A stretch of DNA of 64,000 nt from an uncultured Treponema sp. (GCA_900319625.1 ONPD01000001.1:124001-188000), one strand, 5' to 3'. Positions 42,874 to 52,115 are shown, counted from the stretch's first letter. Program-made: numbers and translations. Notes: generated by a model from the sequence alone, not told the origin.

Positions 42874-45800
42874 ATGCCTTTAAACAAAGATCTTCATAAA
42901 GTAATGGTTATCGGTTCTGGTCCGATTATTATTGGTCAGGCTGCGGAATTTGATTATGCGGGAAGCCAGGCTTGTAAGGCTTTGAAGGAGCAGGGACTTG
43001 AGGTTGTTCTTGTAAACTCTAACCCGGCGACTTTGATGACTGACCACAGCATGGCAGACCATATTTATATTGAGCCGCTGACTGTAGAAACTGTTCAGAG
43101 AATCATCGAAAAGGAAAAACCGGACAGCATTCTTTCTTCTCTTGGCGGACAGACTGGTCTGACTCTTTGTATGGAGCTGGCTAAATCGGGCTTCCTTGAA
43201 AGCCACAACGTACGCCTGCTTGGTGCAAAACCGGAAACTATTGATAAGGCAGAAGACCGCCAGATGTTCAAGGATACAATGGAAAGCATTGGTGAGCCTT
43301 GTATTCCTTCTAAGGTTGTTACAACTTACGAAGACGCCCTTGATTTTGTAAAAAACGGCATCGGATTCCCGGCAATTATCCGTCCGGCCTTTACTCTGGG
43401 TGGAACCGGCGGCGGTATTGCCCACGATGAAAAGGAATTTGACGAAATTGCTCATAACGGACTTCACCGCTCGCCAATTCACCAGATTCTGGTTGAAAAA
43501 TGTATTTCGGGCTGGAAGGAAATTGAGTTTGAAGTTGTACGCGACCACAGTGGAAACGTAATGACTGTCTGTTCAATGGAAAACTTTGACCCGGTTGGCG
43601 TTCACACTGGTGACTCTATCGTTATTGCGCCTGCCGTAACTTTGAGTGATAAAGAATATCAGATGCTGCGTTCAGCATCTTTGAATATCATTTCTTCTTT
43701 GGGAATGGAAGGCGGCTGTAACTGTCAGTTTGCATTGAATCCTGAAACTTTTGAATATGCCGTAATCGAAGTAAACCCTCGTGTTTCACGCTCTTCGGCC
43801 CTGGCTTCTAAGGCTACAGGATATCCTATTGCCAAGGTTGCTGCCCTAATCGCTATTGGTTACAACCTGGACGAAATCCCTAACTTTGTTACAAAACAGA
43901 CAGCTGCCTGCTTTGAACCGGTTCTGGATTATGTCGTAGTTAAATTCCCAAAGTTCCCCTTCGACAAGTTTGTTTACGCTGCCCGAAAGCTTGGAACTCA
44001 GATGAAGGCAACCGGCGAAGTTATGGCTATCGGTCGTACCTTTGAAGAAGCCTTGATGAAGGCTGCCCGGGGTGCTGAAATCGGCGTAAACTCCCTCAAT
44101 CTTAAGGTTTTTGCAGAAGAAAGCGACGCAAAAATCAAAGAGCGTGTTGCAGACTGCACCGACCAGCGCGTATTTGCCGTTTTCCAGGCTCTTAAACGCG
44201 GAATTATGAGCGTTGACGAAATCCACGCCGTAACAATGATTGACGAATGGTTCTTAAACAAGATGAAAAAGCTTGTTGACCGCGAAGCTCAGTTTGCAGA
44301 AATTAAGGCCGGAAAAGCCCAGCTCACACAGGAACTTTACCTGGAGGCTAAAAAAGACGGCTATCCAGACAAAGTAATTGAAGACATGACCGGCGTAAAG
44401 ATTCCTGGAAGCACAGGCGTTATTGAGCACGACAAAAACGAAGCCTCTACCGCGAACACAATCGACGCCAACAATAAAAAGCTGGCCGAGTTGCGCGCCG
44501 CAGGAAAAGTTACCCACCTTCCAAGCACCTTCAAAATGGTTGATACCTGCGCCGGCGAGTTCAGTGCAGAAACACCATATTTCTACGCCGGCTACGATCA
44601 GGAAAACGAAGCTGAAATCTTCTTAAAGAACCTGCACAGTGGTAAGTGCGGGGGCGTTGCGGGGGCGGCAGCCACCGCAGAAGGGGTAGCGGAAGATGCG
44701 TCAGCAGCTGGAGCGAGGGGAAGGCTTTCCCCTTCCAAAGGTACAATTGTCGTTCTTGGTTCAGGCCCTATCCGAATTGGACAGGGAATTGAGTTCGACT
44801 ATGCCAGCGTTCAGTGCGTATGGAGCCTTAAAAAGCTTGGCTACGAGGTTGCAATCATCAACAACAACCCGGAAACCGTTTCTACCGACTTTGACACCGC
44901 AGACCGCCTCTACTTTGAGCCGCTCACTCCGGAAGACGTTATGGGCGTTATCAACACAGAAAAGCCGGTTGCAGTTGTAGTTGCCTTTGGCGGCGGTACA
45001 GCAATCAAGCTTGCAAACTTCCTTTCAGAGCAGGGAATCCCGATTCTTGGTACAAGTGCTGATGCAATCGACCTTGCCGAAGACCGCGAGCGTTTTGAAG
45101 AGCTTTGTGAAAAACTCAATATTAAGCGTCCTAAGGGACTTACAGTCATGAATGCCGATGAAGCCCTTGCCGCAACAAAAAAACTGGGTTACCCGGTTCT
45201 GCTGCGACCTTCTTACGTTTTGGGCGGTCAGAACATGATTGTTGCCTTCAACGATGCCGACGTAAAAGAATACATGAAGATTATTCTTGCCCAGGGAATT
45301 GAAAATCCGGTTTTAATTGACCAGTACATGATGGGAACTGAGCTTGAAGTTGACTGTATCTGTGACGGTGAGGATGTTCTGATTCCTGGAATCATGGAGC
45401 ATATTGAGCGAACCGGTATTCACTCGGGCGACTCGATTGCGGTTTATCCAAGCTGGAATCTGAATGACGTTCTGCGCGAAAAAATCATCAATCAGTCTAC
45501 TGATTTGGCCCTTAAGCTTGGAACAAAGGGACTTGTAAACATCCAGTATCTGATTTACAACAACGACCTCTATATTATTGAAGTAAACCCTCGTTCTTCC
45601 CGAACAGTTCCTTACATTTCTAAGGTTACAAACGTTCCTATGGTTGAACTTGCAACCCGAGCCATGCTGGGAGAAAAAATCCGCGACATGGGATACGGCA
45701 CAGGCCTTTACCGCCTGCCACCTTACTTTGCGGTAAAAGTTCCTGTATTCAGCTTTGAAAAACTGATGGACGTAGATACACACCTGGGACCTGAAATGAA

Positions 45801-47274
45801 ATCTACAGGTGAAGTTCTGGGAATTGCTTCTACAATGGAAGAAGCAATTTTCAAGGGACTTATCGGCGCCGGCTACAACATGAAGCGTGCCGGAGATTCA
45901 GCTTCAGGTGAAGACGGAGAAGGCAAAAACGGCGGCGGAGTTCTCTTCAGCGTTCGTAAAACAGACCGCTATGAGCTTCCTGACCTTGCCCGCAAGTTCT
46001 ACGACCTTGGCTTTAAGCTTTACGCAACCGAAGGAAACGCAGAAACAATCCGCGACTTTGGAATGGAAGTTGAAGTTGTAAACAAGATTCACGAAAATCC
46101 TGATGACAACCTTCTGACCCTGCTTGATTCAGGCAAAATTGACTATGTAATTTCTACTTCTGCAAAGGGCCGCGACCCTCGTGCCGACAGCGTAAAAATG
46201 CGCCGCCACGCCGTAGAACGCGACATCCCTTGTCTTACAGCAATCGATACCGCAAACGCAATCGCAAACTGCCTTAAGTCAAAATACTCGGTAGAAAACG
46301 TTGAACTTGTCGATATCAATCAGCTGCGCGACAAAAAGCAGAAAATCCGCTTTACAAAGATGGATTCAACCGGCAACGACTTTATCGTTATCAACGCAAT
46401 GGAACAGGAAATTAAAAATCCAGCCGGCCTTGCAGTCCGCCTCTGTGACCGCAGAAACGGCGGAATCGGAGCAGACTCCCTTGTTCTTATTGAAAACAGC
46501 TCTTGCGCCGACGCAAAAATGCGCTTCTTCAACCTGGACGGTTCAGAAGGAAAAATGGCCGGAAACGCCATCCGCTGCGTAGGAAAGTACCTCTACGACT
46601 ACAACGTAAACGGAATCTGCGAAAAATACGGAAAGAAAACCGACGCAACCGAAACAATCACAATTGAAACCGGAAGCGGCGTAAAAACCCTTATCCTCTA
46701 CAAACAGAACGGCAAGGTTACTTCGGTAACAGTTGATATGGGAGAGCCGACCTTTGCTCCGGAAACTCTTCCTACAACTTTGAAGCTGGCAGATCTCCCT
46801 GCAAGCGAAATCAACGCAAATCCCGACTCTGCGGCCCTTCTGCCAAAACAGGCAATCATCAACCAGCCCCTCAAGGTGGACGGCAAAACCTACAAGGTTA
46901 CCTGCGTCGGCGTCGGAAACCCTCATGCCGTAATCTTCAGTAAGTTCGTAGACAAAGAGCCTGTTTGCGAAGACGGTCCTAAAATCGAACACCACAAGGC
47001 CTTCCCTCAGCGTACCAACACCGAGTTTGTGCGCGTTGTAGGCCCTAACGAATTGAAGATGCGCACCTGGGAGCGCGGAAACGGCGAAACTCTTGCCTGC
47101 GGAACCGGTGCATGTGCAGCCGCAGTTGCCGCAGTCCTCAACGGCTTCAGCCCGGTTGACCAGAACATCACCGTAAAAGTTCGCGGCGGCAACCTGATTG
47201 TAAAATACACCGGCAAGACAGTGTTCTTAAGTGGAAATACAAGCATCTGCTATGAAGGAGAAGTGGAAATTTAA
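42874..47274 (+). CDS. carB: CarB-DapF fusion: carbamoyl-phosphate synthase large subunit plus diaminopimelate epimerase
   Basis: 1466 aa from the ATG at 42874, AAGGAG 10 nt upstream. CarB: two synthetase halves, each with ATP-grasp motifs (first VMVIGSGPIIIGQAAEFDYAG, second VVLGSGPIRIGQGIEFDYAS), and an MGS-like regulatory domain (about 1020-1150). From about residue 1157 a complete DapF follows without any stop: IRFTKMDSTGNDFIVI, AGNAIRCVGKYLYD, GNPHAVIF and ERGNGETLACGTGACAAA. The second catalytic Cys is present (C1409), but the position of the first is Ala (A1229, MAGN where MCGN is usual). Two insertions, residues about 590-624 and 1007-1022, are Gly/Ala-rich; the first derives from a repeat also found at 55843-55900. 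DapF would serve lysine synthesis. Confidence 0.92.
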   Translation: MPLNKDLHKVMVIGSGPIIIGQAAEFDYAGSQACKALKEQGLEVVLVNSNPATLMTDHSMADHIYIEPLTVETVQRIIEKEKPDSILSSLGGQTGLTLCMELAKSGFLESHNVRLLGAKPETIDKAEDRQMFKDTMESIGEPCIPSKVVTTYEDALDFVKNGIGFPAIIRPAFTLGGTGGGIAHDEKEFDEIAHNGLHRSPIHQILVEKCISGWKEIEFEVVRDHSGNVMTVCSMENFDPVGVHTGDSIVIAPAVTLSDKEYQMLRSASLNIISSLGMEGGCNCQFALNPETFEYAVIEVNPRVSRSSALASKATGYPIAKVAALIAIGYNLDEIPNFVTKQTAACFEPVLDYVVVKFPKFPFDKFVYAARKLGTQMKATGEVMAIGRTFEEALMKAARGAEIGVNSLNLKVFAEESDAKIKERVADCTDQRVFAVFQALKRGIMSVDEIHAVTMIDEWFLNKMKKLVDREAQFAEIKAGKAQLTQELYLEAKKDGYPDKVIEDMTGVKIPGSTGVIEHDKNEASTANTIDANNKKLAELRAAGKVTHLPSTFKMVDTCAGEFSAETPYFYAGYDQENEAEIFLKNLHSGKCGGVAGAAATAEGVAEDASAAGARGRLSPSKGTIVVLGSGPIRIGQGIEFDYASVQCVWSLKKLGYEVAIINNNPETVSTDFDTADRLYFEPLTPEDVMGVINTEKPVAVVVAFGGGTAIKLANFLSEQGIPILGTSADAIDLAEDRERFEELCEKLNIKRPKGLTVMNADEALAATKKLGYPVLLRPSYVLGGQNMIVAFNDADVKEYMKIILAQGIENPVLIDQYMMGTELEVDCICDGEDVLIPGIMEHIERTGIHSGDSIAVYPSWNLNDVLREKIINQSTDLALKLGTKGLVNIQYLIYNNDLYIIEVNPRSSRTVPYISKVTNVPMVELATRAMLGEKIRDMGYGTGLYRLPPYFAVKVPVFSFEKLMDVDTHLGPEMKSTGEVLGIASTMEEAIFKGLIGAGYNMKRAGDSASGEDGEGKNGGGVLFSVRKTDRYELPDLARKFYDLGFKLYATEGNAETIRDFGMEVEVVNKIHENPDDNLLTLLDSGKIDYVISTSAKGRDPRADSVKMRRHAVERDIPCLTAIDTANAIANCLKSKYSVENVELVDINQLRDKKQKIRFTKMDSTGNDFIVINAMEQEIKNPAGLAVRLCDRRNGGIGADSLVLIENSSCADAKMRFFNLDGSEGKMAGNAIRCVGKYLYDYNVNGICEKYGKKTDATETITIETGSGVKTLILYKQNGKVTSVTVDMGEPTFAPETLPTTLKLADLPASEINANPDSAALLPKQAIINQPLKVDGKTYKVTCVGVGNPHAVIFSKFVDKEPVCEDGPKIEHHKAFPQRTNTEFVRVVGPNELKMRTWERGNGETLACGTGACAAAVAAVLNGFSPVDQNITVKVRGGNLIVKYTGKTVFLSGNTSICYEGEVEI
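44677..44740 (+). repeat. Palindromic repeat inserted in frame in carB
   Basis: The segment shares AGAAGGGGTRGCGKAAGA, then GCTGGAGCSAGGGG and the palindrome AGGGGAAGGCTTTCCCCT with 55841-55901 in the gap upstream of purF. It encodes part of a low-complexity linker between the two CarB halves, and the reading frame is kept. Confidence 0.72.
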
Positions 47275-47292
47275 TTCTCCCCAGCAAAATAC

Positions 47293-47335
47293 CCCGGCAA
47301 CTTCCGTAAAAGTGGATCTTGCCGGGATTTTTTTT
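47293..47335 (+). terminator. Intrinsic terminator after carB-dapF
   Basis: CCCGGCAA (47293-47300) pairs with TTGCCGGG (47319-47326), followed by A and a T8 run. Confidence 0.82.
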
Positions 47336-47349
47336 GGGAGAAATATCTC

Positions 47350-47440
47350 TTTCCCAGTCGCCTTCCGGGCTCCCCTACGGTGGGTCTTGCTTCGCAAGAC
47401 TGGCTTCGCCACCCTCCACGCTCGCGCCGGAGGTAACCTG
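47350..47440. repeat. GC-rich intergenic palindromic repeat
   Basis: It contains the hairpin GTCTTGC-TTC-GCAAGAC (47384-47400) flanked by GGTGG and CCACC arms. The 13-nt CGCCACCCTCCAC (47407-47419) recurs inside birA at 49967-49979, within a low-complexity insertion. The base composition contrasts with the AT-rich sequence after 47540. No ORF of note from 47275 to 47716. Confidence 0.5.
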
Positions 47441-47599
47441 CAATATAAAGTGCTGACTCCTGAATTTACAAAACAAATAAAAGCTGCCATACCTTCCGGC
47501 ACTCATTTGCACCCCATCTTCTTGAATCAGGTTACGATATCCGCATAAAAACTACTAATTAATCATAAATTGATATAAAATAAACATATACGACATTTC

Positions 47600-47698
47600 C
47601 ATAAAAGTCTTATACCGACATTTTTTGTCAGCATAAGACTTTTATGCAGGATACGTAGAAATTTTGTTATTGCGACAGGCGCGCTGGCCTGCTTTTTT
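47600..47698 (+). promoter_or_regulatory. Hairpin plus intrinsic terminator in the leader of the methyltransferase gene
   Basis: A perfect 14-bp stem (47600-47613 with 47633-47646) carries an inner GACA/TGTC stem. About 30 nt later CAGGC/GCCTG (47676-47691) is followed by a T6 run to 47698. The ribosome-binding AGGAG of the next gene starts immediately after it (47699). This may be an attenuation leader, or an old terminator between units. Confidence 0.5.
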
Positions 47699-47716
47699 AG
47701 GAGTGAAATGGTATAA

Positions 47717-48466
47717 ATGCTTAAAACAGATTATTCGAATGTTTCAAAAGTGTATGATAAGAACAAATCGCGGACAACTTTTCCGATAGACAAGGATCTC
47801 GAAGAATTGCTTTTTCATAAAGAAGAATTTACAGTTTTAGATTTAGCATGCGGAACTGGAAACTGGCTTTATTGTCAGCAAAGCCAATTCAACAGCAAAA
47901 AAATAAAATGGATAGGCATGGATGCTTCTGAAGAAATGCTTAAATTAGCAAAAGAAAAAAACTTAGATGCCCAGTTCATTCACTCAACGGCAGAAAATCT
48001 TAATTTAAATACAAAATGTGATTTGATTGTCTGTAATTTTGCATTTCATCATTTTGAAGATAAAAAAACTGCATTGACAAATATATTTAATACGCTTAAC
48101 GAAAATGGAATTTTTAAGTATAGAAATGTTGAGCCTGAATACATGAAAGAATGGTGGGTATATAAATACTGCCCTGAAAGTTACTGCGAAGATTTACACA
48201 GGTTCTGGCCAAAAGAACTTTTATGTTATGAACTTGGCAAAGCGGGTTTTTCTAAATTCAGCATAAAGCGGGAATATTACGAAACTTATAAAAATATAGA
48301 AGAACTTTATGAAAACTATAAGCGTCGTGATACTTCGCAGCTTGCAATGATAAACGAAAACTATTATCAACTAGGCCTAAAACGTATAGAACGTGAAATT
48401 CTGGATGGTGTAAAAGAATATAAAGATGTTGTCTCATTCCTGGATATAAAATGTGAAAGAGCCTGA
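47717..48466 (+). CDS. Class I SAM-dependent methyltransferase, AT-rich
   Basis: 249 aa. Motif I VLDLACGTGNW, acidic residue in WIGMDASEEML, and motif IV-like CDLIVCNFAFHHFED support a Rossmann methyltransferase. The C-terminal half (YMKEWWVYKYCPESY) is not recognised, so the substrate is unknown. The gene is markedly richer in A and T than its neighbours, suggesting horizontal acquisition. AGGAG lies 13 nt before the ATG; between them sits ATGGTATAA, a two-codon ORF that overlaps the true start. Confidence 0.78.
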   Translation: MLKTDYSNVSKVYDKNKSRTTFPIDKDLEELLFHKEEFTVLDLACGTGNWLYCQQSQFNSKKIKWIGMDASEEMLKLAKEKNLDAQFIHSTAENLNLNTKCDLIVCNFAFHHFEDKKTALTNIFNTLNENGIFKYRNVEPEYMKEWWVYKYCPESYCEDLHRFWPKELLCYELGKAGFSKFSIKREYYETYKNIEELYENYKRRDTSQLAMINENYYQLGLKRIEREILDGVKEYKDVVSFLDIKCERA

Positions 48467-48504
48467 CTTGTCCTTGCAAAACAGGTTATAAAATTGACCT
48501 TTGG

Positions 48505-48558
48505 AGCGCGGAACCACGGAAAGCCCGACCGCCGGAGGCGGTTGCGCCCGAAAAAAAT
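48505..48558. repeat. GC-rich hairpin element
   Basis: GACCGCC-GGA-GGCGGTT lies inside GCGC arms and is followed by GCCCGAAAAA. A shorter related string (GGAGCAGCG ... CCGCCCGAAAAA) occurs at 15890-15922. It is the only notable structure in the 155-bp gap besides a TATAAT box near 48602. Confidence 0.4.
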
Positions 48559-48621
48559 GCTACTTTAACTCTGATTTTTCTTCATTGACTTGATGGCTGT
48601 TCTATAATATTTTTTAAATTG

Positions 48622-49149
48622 ATGGACGAAATTATCTCTCAAATAAAAAATCAGACGGAAATTAATTTTATCAACCTCAAGGATCAGATTGAGATGGCGG
48701 AGCTGGAGGCGATTTACGACGGGGTAAGTGCCTCGCGATATATTTTTCATAATCTGCATTCGATTGACCGCTTTTTTATTAATCCTAATGATTATGTTTA
48801 CGAAGGGGAAAGGCTTTTTGGCATTGCGGAAAAGCTCAGTGTAATTGATGCTGAGCGAAACGGTTATGTTGATGACCCTTCCATTGTAATTCCACGGGAA
48901 AAGCTTCTGGCCTATTTTGATTTTGTGAAAAATAAGATTGAAAAATATTTTGACGGACTGACGGCAGAGGCACTTTTGCAAAAGCCGGAAAGCTGCGAAT
49001 ATTCGCGGCTTGAACTGATTCTGGCTCAATTCCGCCATCAGATGTGGCATGCGGGACTTTCCAGCGCGATTACCTTTGAAGGAAAAGGCGTCTGGAATAA
49101 GTTTACGGGCCTTAGCGCACTTAACAAAAAACTTTTCGGGAAAGCATAA
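48622..49149 (+). CDS. DinB-like four-helix protein
   Basis: 175 aa from the ATG at 48622 (a TTG lies directly upstream). Helical pattern with ASRYIFHNLHSIDRFF near residue 40 and LAQFRHQMWHAGLSSAI near residue 140. These place His residues as in DinB/YfiT-type metal-binding helix bundles. It has no recognised enzymatic signature beyond that; homologues include thiol transferases. The stop codon overlaps the ATG of birA by 1 bp, so it is probably co-translated with birA. Confidence 0.6.
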   Translation: MDEIISQIKNQTEINFINLKDQIEMAELEAIYDGVSASRYIFHNLHSIDRFFINPNDYVYEGERLFGIAEKLSVIDAERNGYVDDPSIVIPREKLLAYFDFVKNKIEKYFDGLTAEALLQKPESCEYSRLELILAQFRHQMWHAGLSSAITFEGKGVWNKFTGLSALNKKLFGKA

Positions 49150-50261
49150 TGAGCACAAAATCTACTATATTACAAATCTTATCTTCTTCAAAGGACGGAG
49201 CAGCGGTAAGCGGCGAAGAGCTTGCCCAGCAGTGCGGAGTGAGCCGGGCTGCTGTCTGGAAGGCAGTCAACGCTCTCCGTGAAGAAGGCTTTGAAATTAC
49301 CGGCACGACTAACGGCGGCTACGTGCTTGATTCAAGCGATGTTTTGACCACCGAGGCAGTATCATCGGCTTTTAACGCAGGCTTCCCTCAGTTTGCGGGC
49401 GCCCGAATTGAAGTTTTTAAGGAAATTGACTCAACCCTTTCGCAGGCAAAAAGATGGCTTTCTGAATGCGGCTCCCTGCGAACTGCAGACGGCGAACTTA
49501 CCCCGGCAGGAAAAAATTATAGCAACGCAGTAATCGTTGCAGAAAAACAAACTGCCGGCCGCGGGCGCTCAGGACGAACCTTTGTTTCTCCGGCCAGAAC
49601 CGGTATTTACCTTACAGTTATTTATGCTCCTAAAGGCGGCATTACTGACCCGGCCAAAATTACGGCCTTCAGCGCAGTTGCTGTCTGCCGGGCAATCAAA
49701 AAGCTCTACGACATTCAGCCGTCAATCAAATGGATAAACGACATTTTTTATAACGGGAAGAAAATCTGCGGAATTCTGACTGAAGGCACAACTAATTTTG
49801 AAACAGGAATAATCGAAGCTGCCGTTATCGGAATTGGCGTAAATATAGAAGATAATGCCGAAGCTTTTGACGGGGAACTTTCAAAAGTGGCAGGCGGGCT
49901 TTTAGGAGGCACTGCAGCCCGGGAAGGTGGCACTGGCACAAAGGCAGGTTGCACCGGCACCTCAAACGCCACCCTCCACTCCGTAACACGTGCCCAGCTG
50001 GCCGCCCAGATTGCAGGTGAAACCCTTCAGGTACTCTCGGAGCCTGCAGACCAGGTAATCGCCGAATACAAGGTCCTGTCTTTCATCATAGGCCGCGAAG
50101 TTGAAGTCCACACCTTAATTGACAGCGCCCAGGGCATTTACAAAGCCACCGCAGTCGACATAGACCAGAACGCCGCCCTTGTAGTTCAGCTGCCAGACGG
50201 CACCCGGCGCAGGCTTATTTCCGGCGAAGTCAGCCTTAAATCAGAGTCTTTTACCGGGTAG
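49149..50261 (+). CDS. birA: Bifunctional biotin ligase / biotin operon repressor
   Basis: 370 aa. The N-terminal winged helix (about 1-65: LAQQCGVSRAAVWKAVNALREEG) is the DNA-binding part. The catalytic domain has AEKQTAGRGRSGRTF (biotinyl-adenylate loop), KWINDIFYNGKKICGILTEG and a GIGVNI segment. It attaches biotin to carboxylase subunits and represses biotin genes. BirA usually has about 320 residues; here a Gly/Thr/Ala-rich insertion (about 255-285) interrupts the region after GIGVNI. A TTGTAAACC-type operator stands before bioY at 53520-53552. Confidence 0.93.
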   Translation: MSTKSTILQILSSSKDGAAVSGEELAQQCGVSRAAVWKAVNALREEGFEITGTTNGGYVLDSSDVLTTEAVSSAFNAGFPQFAGARIEVFKEIDSTLSQAKRWLSECGSLRTADGELTPAGKNYSNAVIVAEKQTAGRGRSGRTFVSPARTGIYLTVIYAPKGGITDPAKITAFSAVAVCRAIKKLYDIQPSIKWINDIFYNGKKICGILTEGTTNFETGIIEAAVIGIGVNIEDNAEAFDGELSKVAGGLLGGTAAREGGTGTKAGCTGTSNATLHSVTRAQLAAQIAGETLQVLSEPADQVIAEYKVLSFIIGREVEVHTLIDSAQGIYKATAVDIDQNAALVVQLPDGTRRRLISGEVSLKSESFTG

Positions 50262-50283
50262 CCCGCGAGGGGGGGGAGGTAGA

Positions 50284-51336
50284 CTAAAAATATTCTTTAA
50301 TCATCTTATCCGCATATCTTTCTGCCCGCTCTCTGCTCTTCATCGAAAGCATAAAGAAATCTACTATCAAATCCTTACTGTAGCGTTTGTTTACAAGCTC
50401 GGCATGGCACAAAAAGCGCAGGGCAACCGTAGAAGAAAGAATATCAAGGTCTGAAACGGCAATAACTTTTTCTATCATCTGTATGGCAAGAGAATAATTG
50501 TCCGTGAGCAACTGCTGCAAATCACCGATATTCCGCTTCTTAAGCCAGTCCAGCTGTTCAAGATAATTATCAGGATTTTGCGGCGAAATTTCAGCCTCAC
50601 AAACATTAGAAATCGTACGAAGAAAGTTCTGCATATTCTTGCTGTTATTCATGTATTCTTCAAGCGAAACTGAATCAATCGGGATATCATTTGCCGTATC
50701 AGCAATAATTCTTTCGTGAACATCCTTTGTATAGGCAGAAACCATATCCCTGATACTTACAAAATGCTCATCAGCAATTTCCAGAAGCCCGGCAAGACGG
50801 AAAAAATCACGTTTAACGGCAGTCGGAACACCAAATTTAGTCTTATAACCCAAATCATGCTCCATCACCGCCCAGATATGCTGCATCAGCGAACACATCT
50901 GAACTTCAAAACGCTTATTAAGCAGCTCCGGCGCATACTTTCCGTCCGCCTTTAATGAACAGATATAATGCACAGAAAGATAGCCAAAAGTATTTACATT
51001 AAGATACTTACGTTTATCAATCGATTCGTTCCAGTCAACCTCAAAACGCTTTTCAACCTGAGCCGCCAGCTTATCCACATCATCAGAAAAAAAGCAGACA
51101 ACCCGCGTTCCCAGAATATCCGTAATATCAGAAAGAGAAGAATATTTATCCCCCTTGCGTTCAAGCTTTCCCGCAAGACTTTTTTCTTCTTTTATACGGT
51201 GATTTATGGCATAAATTTGAATATTACAACTGTCAGCAATATCCTGCAAAATCGCAGCAACTTCCTTTTCCAGCCGCTCGAAATCGGGCTTTGCCTCCCG
51301 ATATTCTTCCATAATCAATTGTTCTTTTACATTCAT
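50284..51336 (-). CDS. RelA/SpoT-domain (p)ppGpp synthetase-like protein
   Basis: 350 aa. The N-terminal half matches COG2357-type synthetases: YAINHRIKEEKSLAGKLERKGDKY, ITDILGTRVVCFFSDDVDKLA, GYLSVHYI and FEVQMCSLMQHIWAVMEHDLGYK. No HD hydrolase domain and no TGS/ACT domain are seen. A helical C-terminal region of about 130 residues is unassigned. It probably makes alarmone from GTP/GDP and ATP. It follows bioN in the same direction, 54 bp downstream. Confidence 0.82.
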   Translation of the reverse strand: MNVKEQLIMEEYREAKPDFERLEKEVAAILQDIADSCNIQIYAINHRIKEEKSLAGKLERKGDKYSSLSDITDILGTRVVCFFSDDVDKLAAQVEKRFEVDWNESIDKRKYLNVNTFGYLSVHYICSLKADGKYAPELLNKRFEVQMCSLMQHIWAVMEHDLGYKTKFGVPTAVKRDFFRLAGLLEIADEHFVSIRDMVSAYTKDVHERIIADTANDIPIDSVSLEEYMNNSKNMQNFLRTISNVCEAEISPQNPDNYLEQLDWLKKRNIGDLQQLLTDNYSLAIQMIEKVIAVSDLDILSSTVALRFLCHAELVNKRYSKDLIVDFFMLSMKSRERAERYADKMIKEYF

Positions 51337-51389
51337 AATTTACTCTTAAAAAATTGTAATATGGAAATTTTGGTTTATCAAGAATAACG

Positions 51390-52115
51390 TCACTTCTCCT
51401 GGCTGCGTATCTCAACCGCACGTGCCGCGTTGTAAGCCTGTTTGATTCCTACACTCAGAAAAACGGGGAAAATCGCACGCAGCATTTTGATGCCGCTTTT
51501 TCCACCGCGGGCCAGCCAGGCTCTTTTTGAAAGCTCCCAGTTTTTGTAGACCATGGGGATAAAGCAGATGAAAAGAGCCGCGGTCGGGGTCAGGCTGTTT
51601 TTCTTTGATAGCGGAAGGATTTTTCGGAGGGCGCCTTCTATTGTTCCCAGTCCTTCGCGGATTTGCAGGGTGGTAGAAGTTTTGAAGAGGATTGATGCCG
51701 ACTGCATGATGCAGAAAAGTTTTACAAGCATTCTGATAGTTGATTTGTTTTTAAAGGATGATGATAAAGAGAATTTTAGGCATTCAGCTAACGTAAAAGT
51801 GCCCGTGTGAAAGCATGCCGCGCCCCCCTGGCAGGCTGCGAAAAAATTGGCAATGATGCTTGTAGCGTACAAAATCACTGAATAGTACAAGAGGGGCTTC
51901 AAATCGGCAAAGAGCTCGCGCGGGGTAAATCGCAGGGCAAAGGCCAGGACTGCCTGAAGCAGAATAAAGCCCAGTGCAAAAGGAAGAGGCAGATTAAAAA
52001 TCAGAATGTTCAGGGCGGGAATCAAAAGGATTTTGAGCCAGGCGGGCATTTTGTGCACCGGGCTCTTTCCCGCTTTGTAAGAGAAGGCAAGACTGTTTTT
52101 ACCAGATTTTATCAA
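51390..52115 (-). CDS. bioN: ECF-type biotin transporter, transmembrane component
   Basis: 241 aa, TTG start at 52115 with GGAGAG 4 nt upstream. About five hydrophobic segments, plus the EcfT/CbiQ-type C-terminal region with the coupling helices (SLTPTAALFICFIPMVYKNWELSKRAWLARGGKSG; the A-R-G box is present). It forms the module with the ATPase encoded upstream and the substrate-binding BioY. Confidence 0.82.
   Translation of the reverse strand: MIKSGKNSLAFSYKAGKSPVHKMPAWLKILLIPALNILIFNLPLPFALGFILLQAVLAFALRFTPRELFADLKPLLYYSVILYATSIIANFFAACQGGAACFHTGTFTLAECLKFSLSSSFKNKSTIRMLVKLFCIMQSASILFKTSTTLQIREGLGTIEGALRKILPLSKKNSLTPTAALFICFIPMVYKNWELSKRAWLARGGKSGIKMLRAIFPVFLSVGIKQAYNAARAVEIRSQEK

Noticed and set aside
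47708..47719. Two-codon ORF ATGGTATAA as a regulatory mini-gene
   Set aside because: Such strings arise easily by chance; it may only reflect the distance between the AGGAG and the true start.
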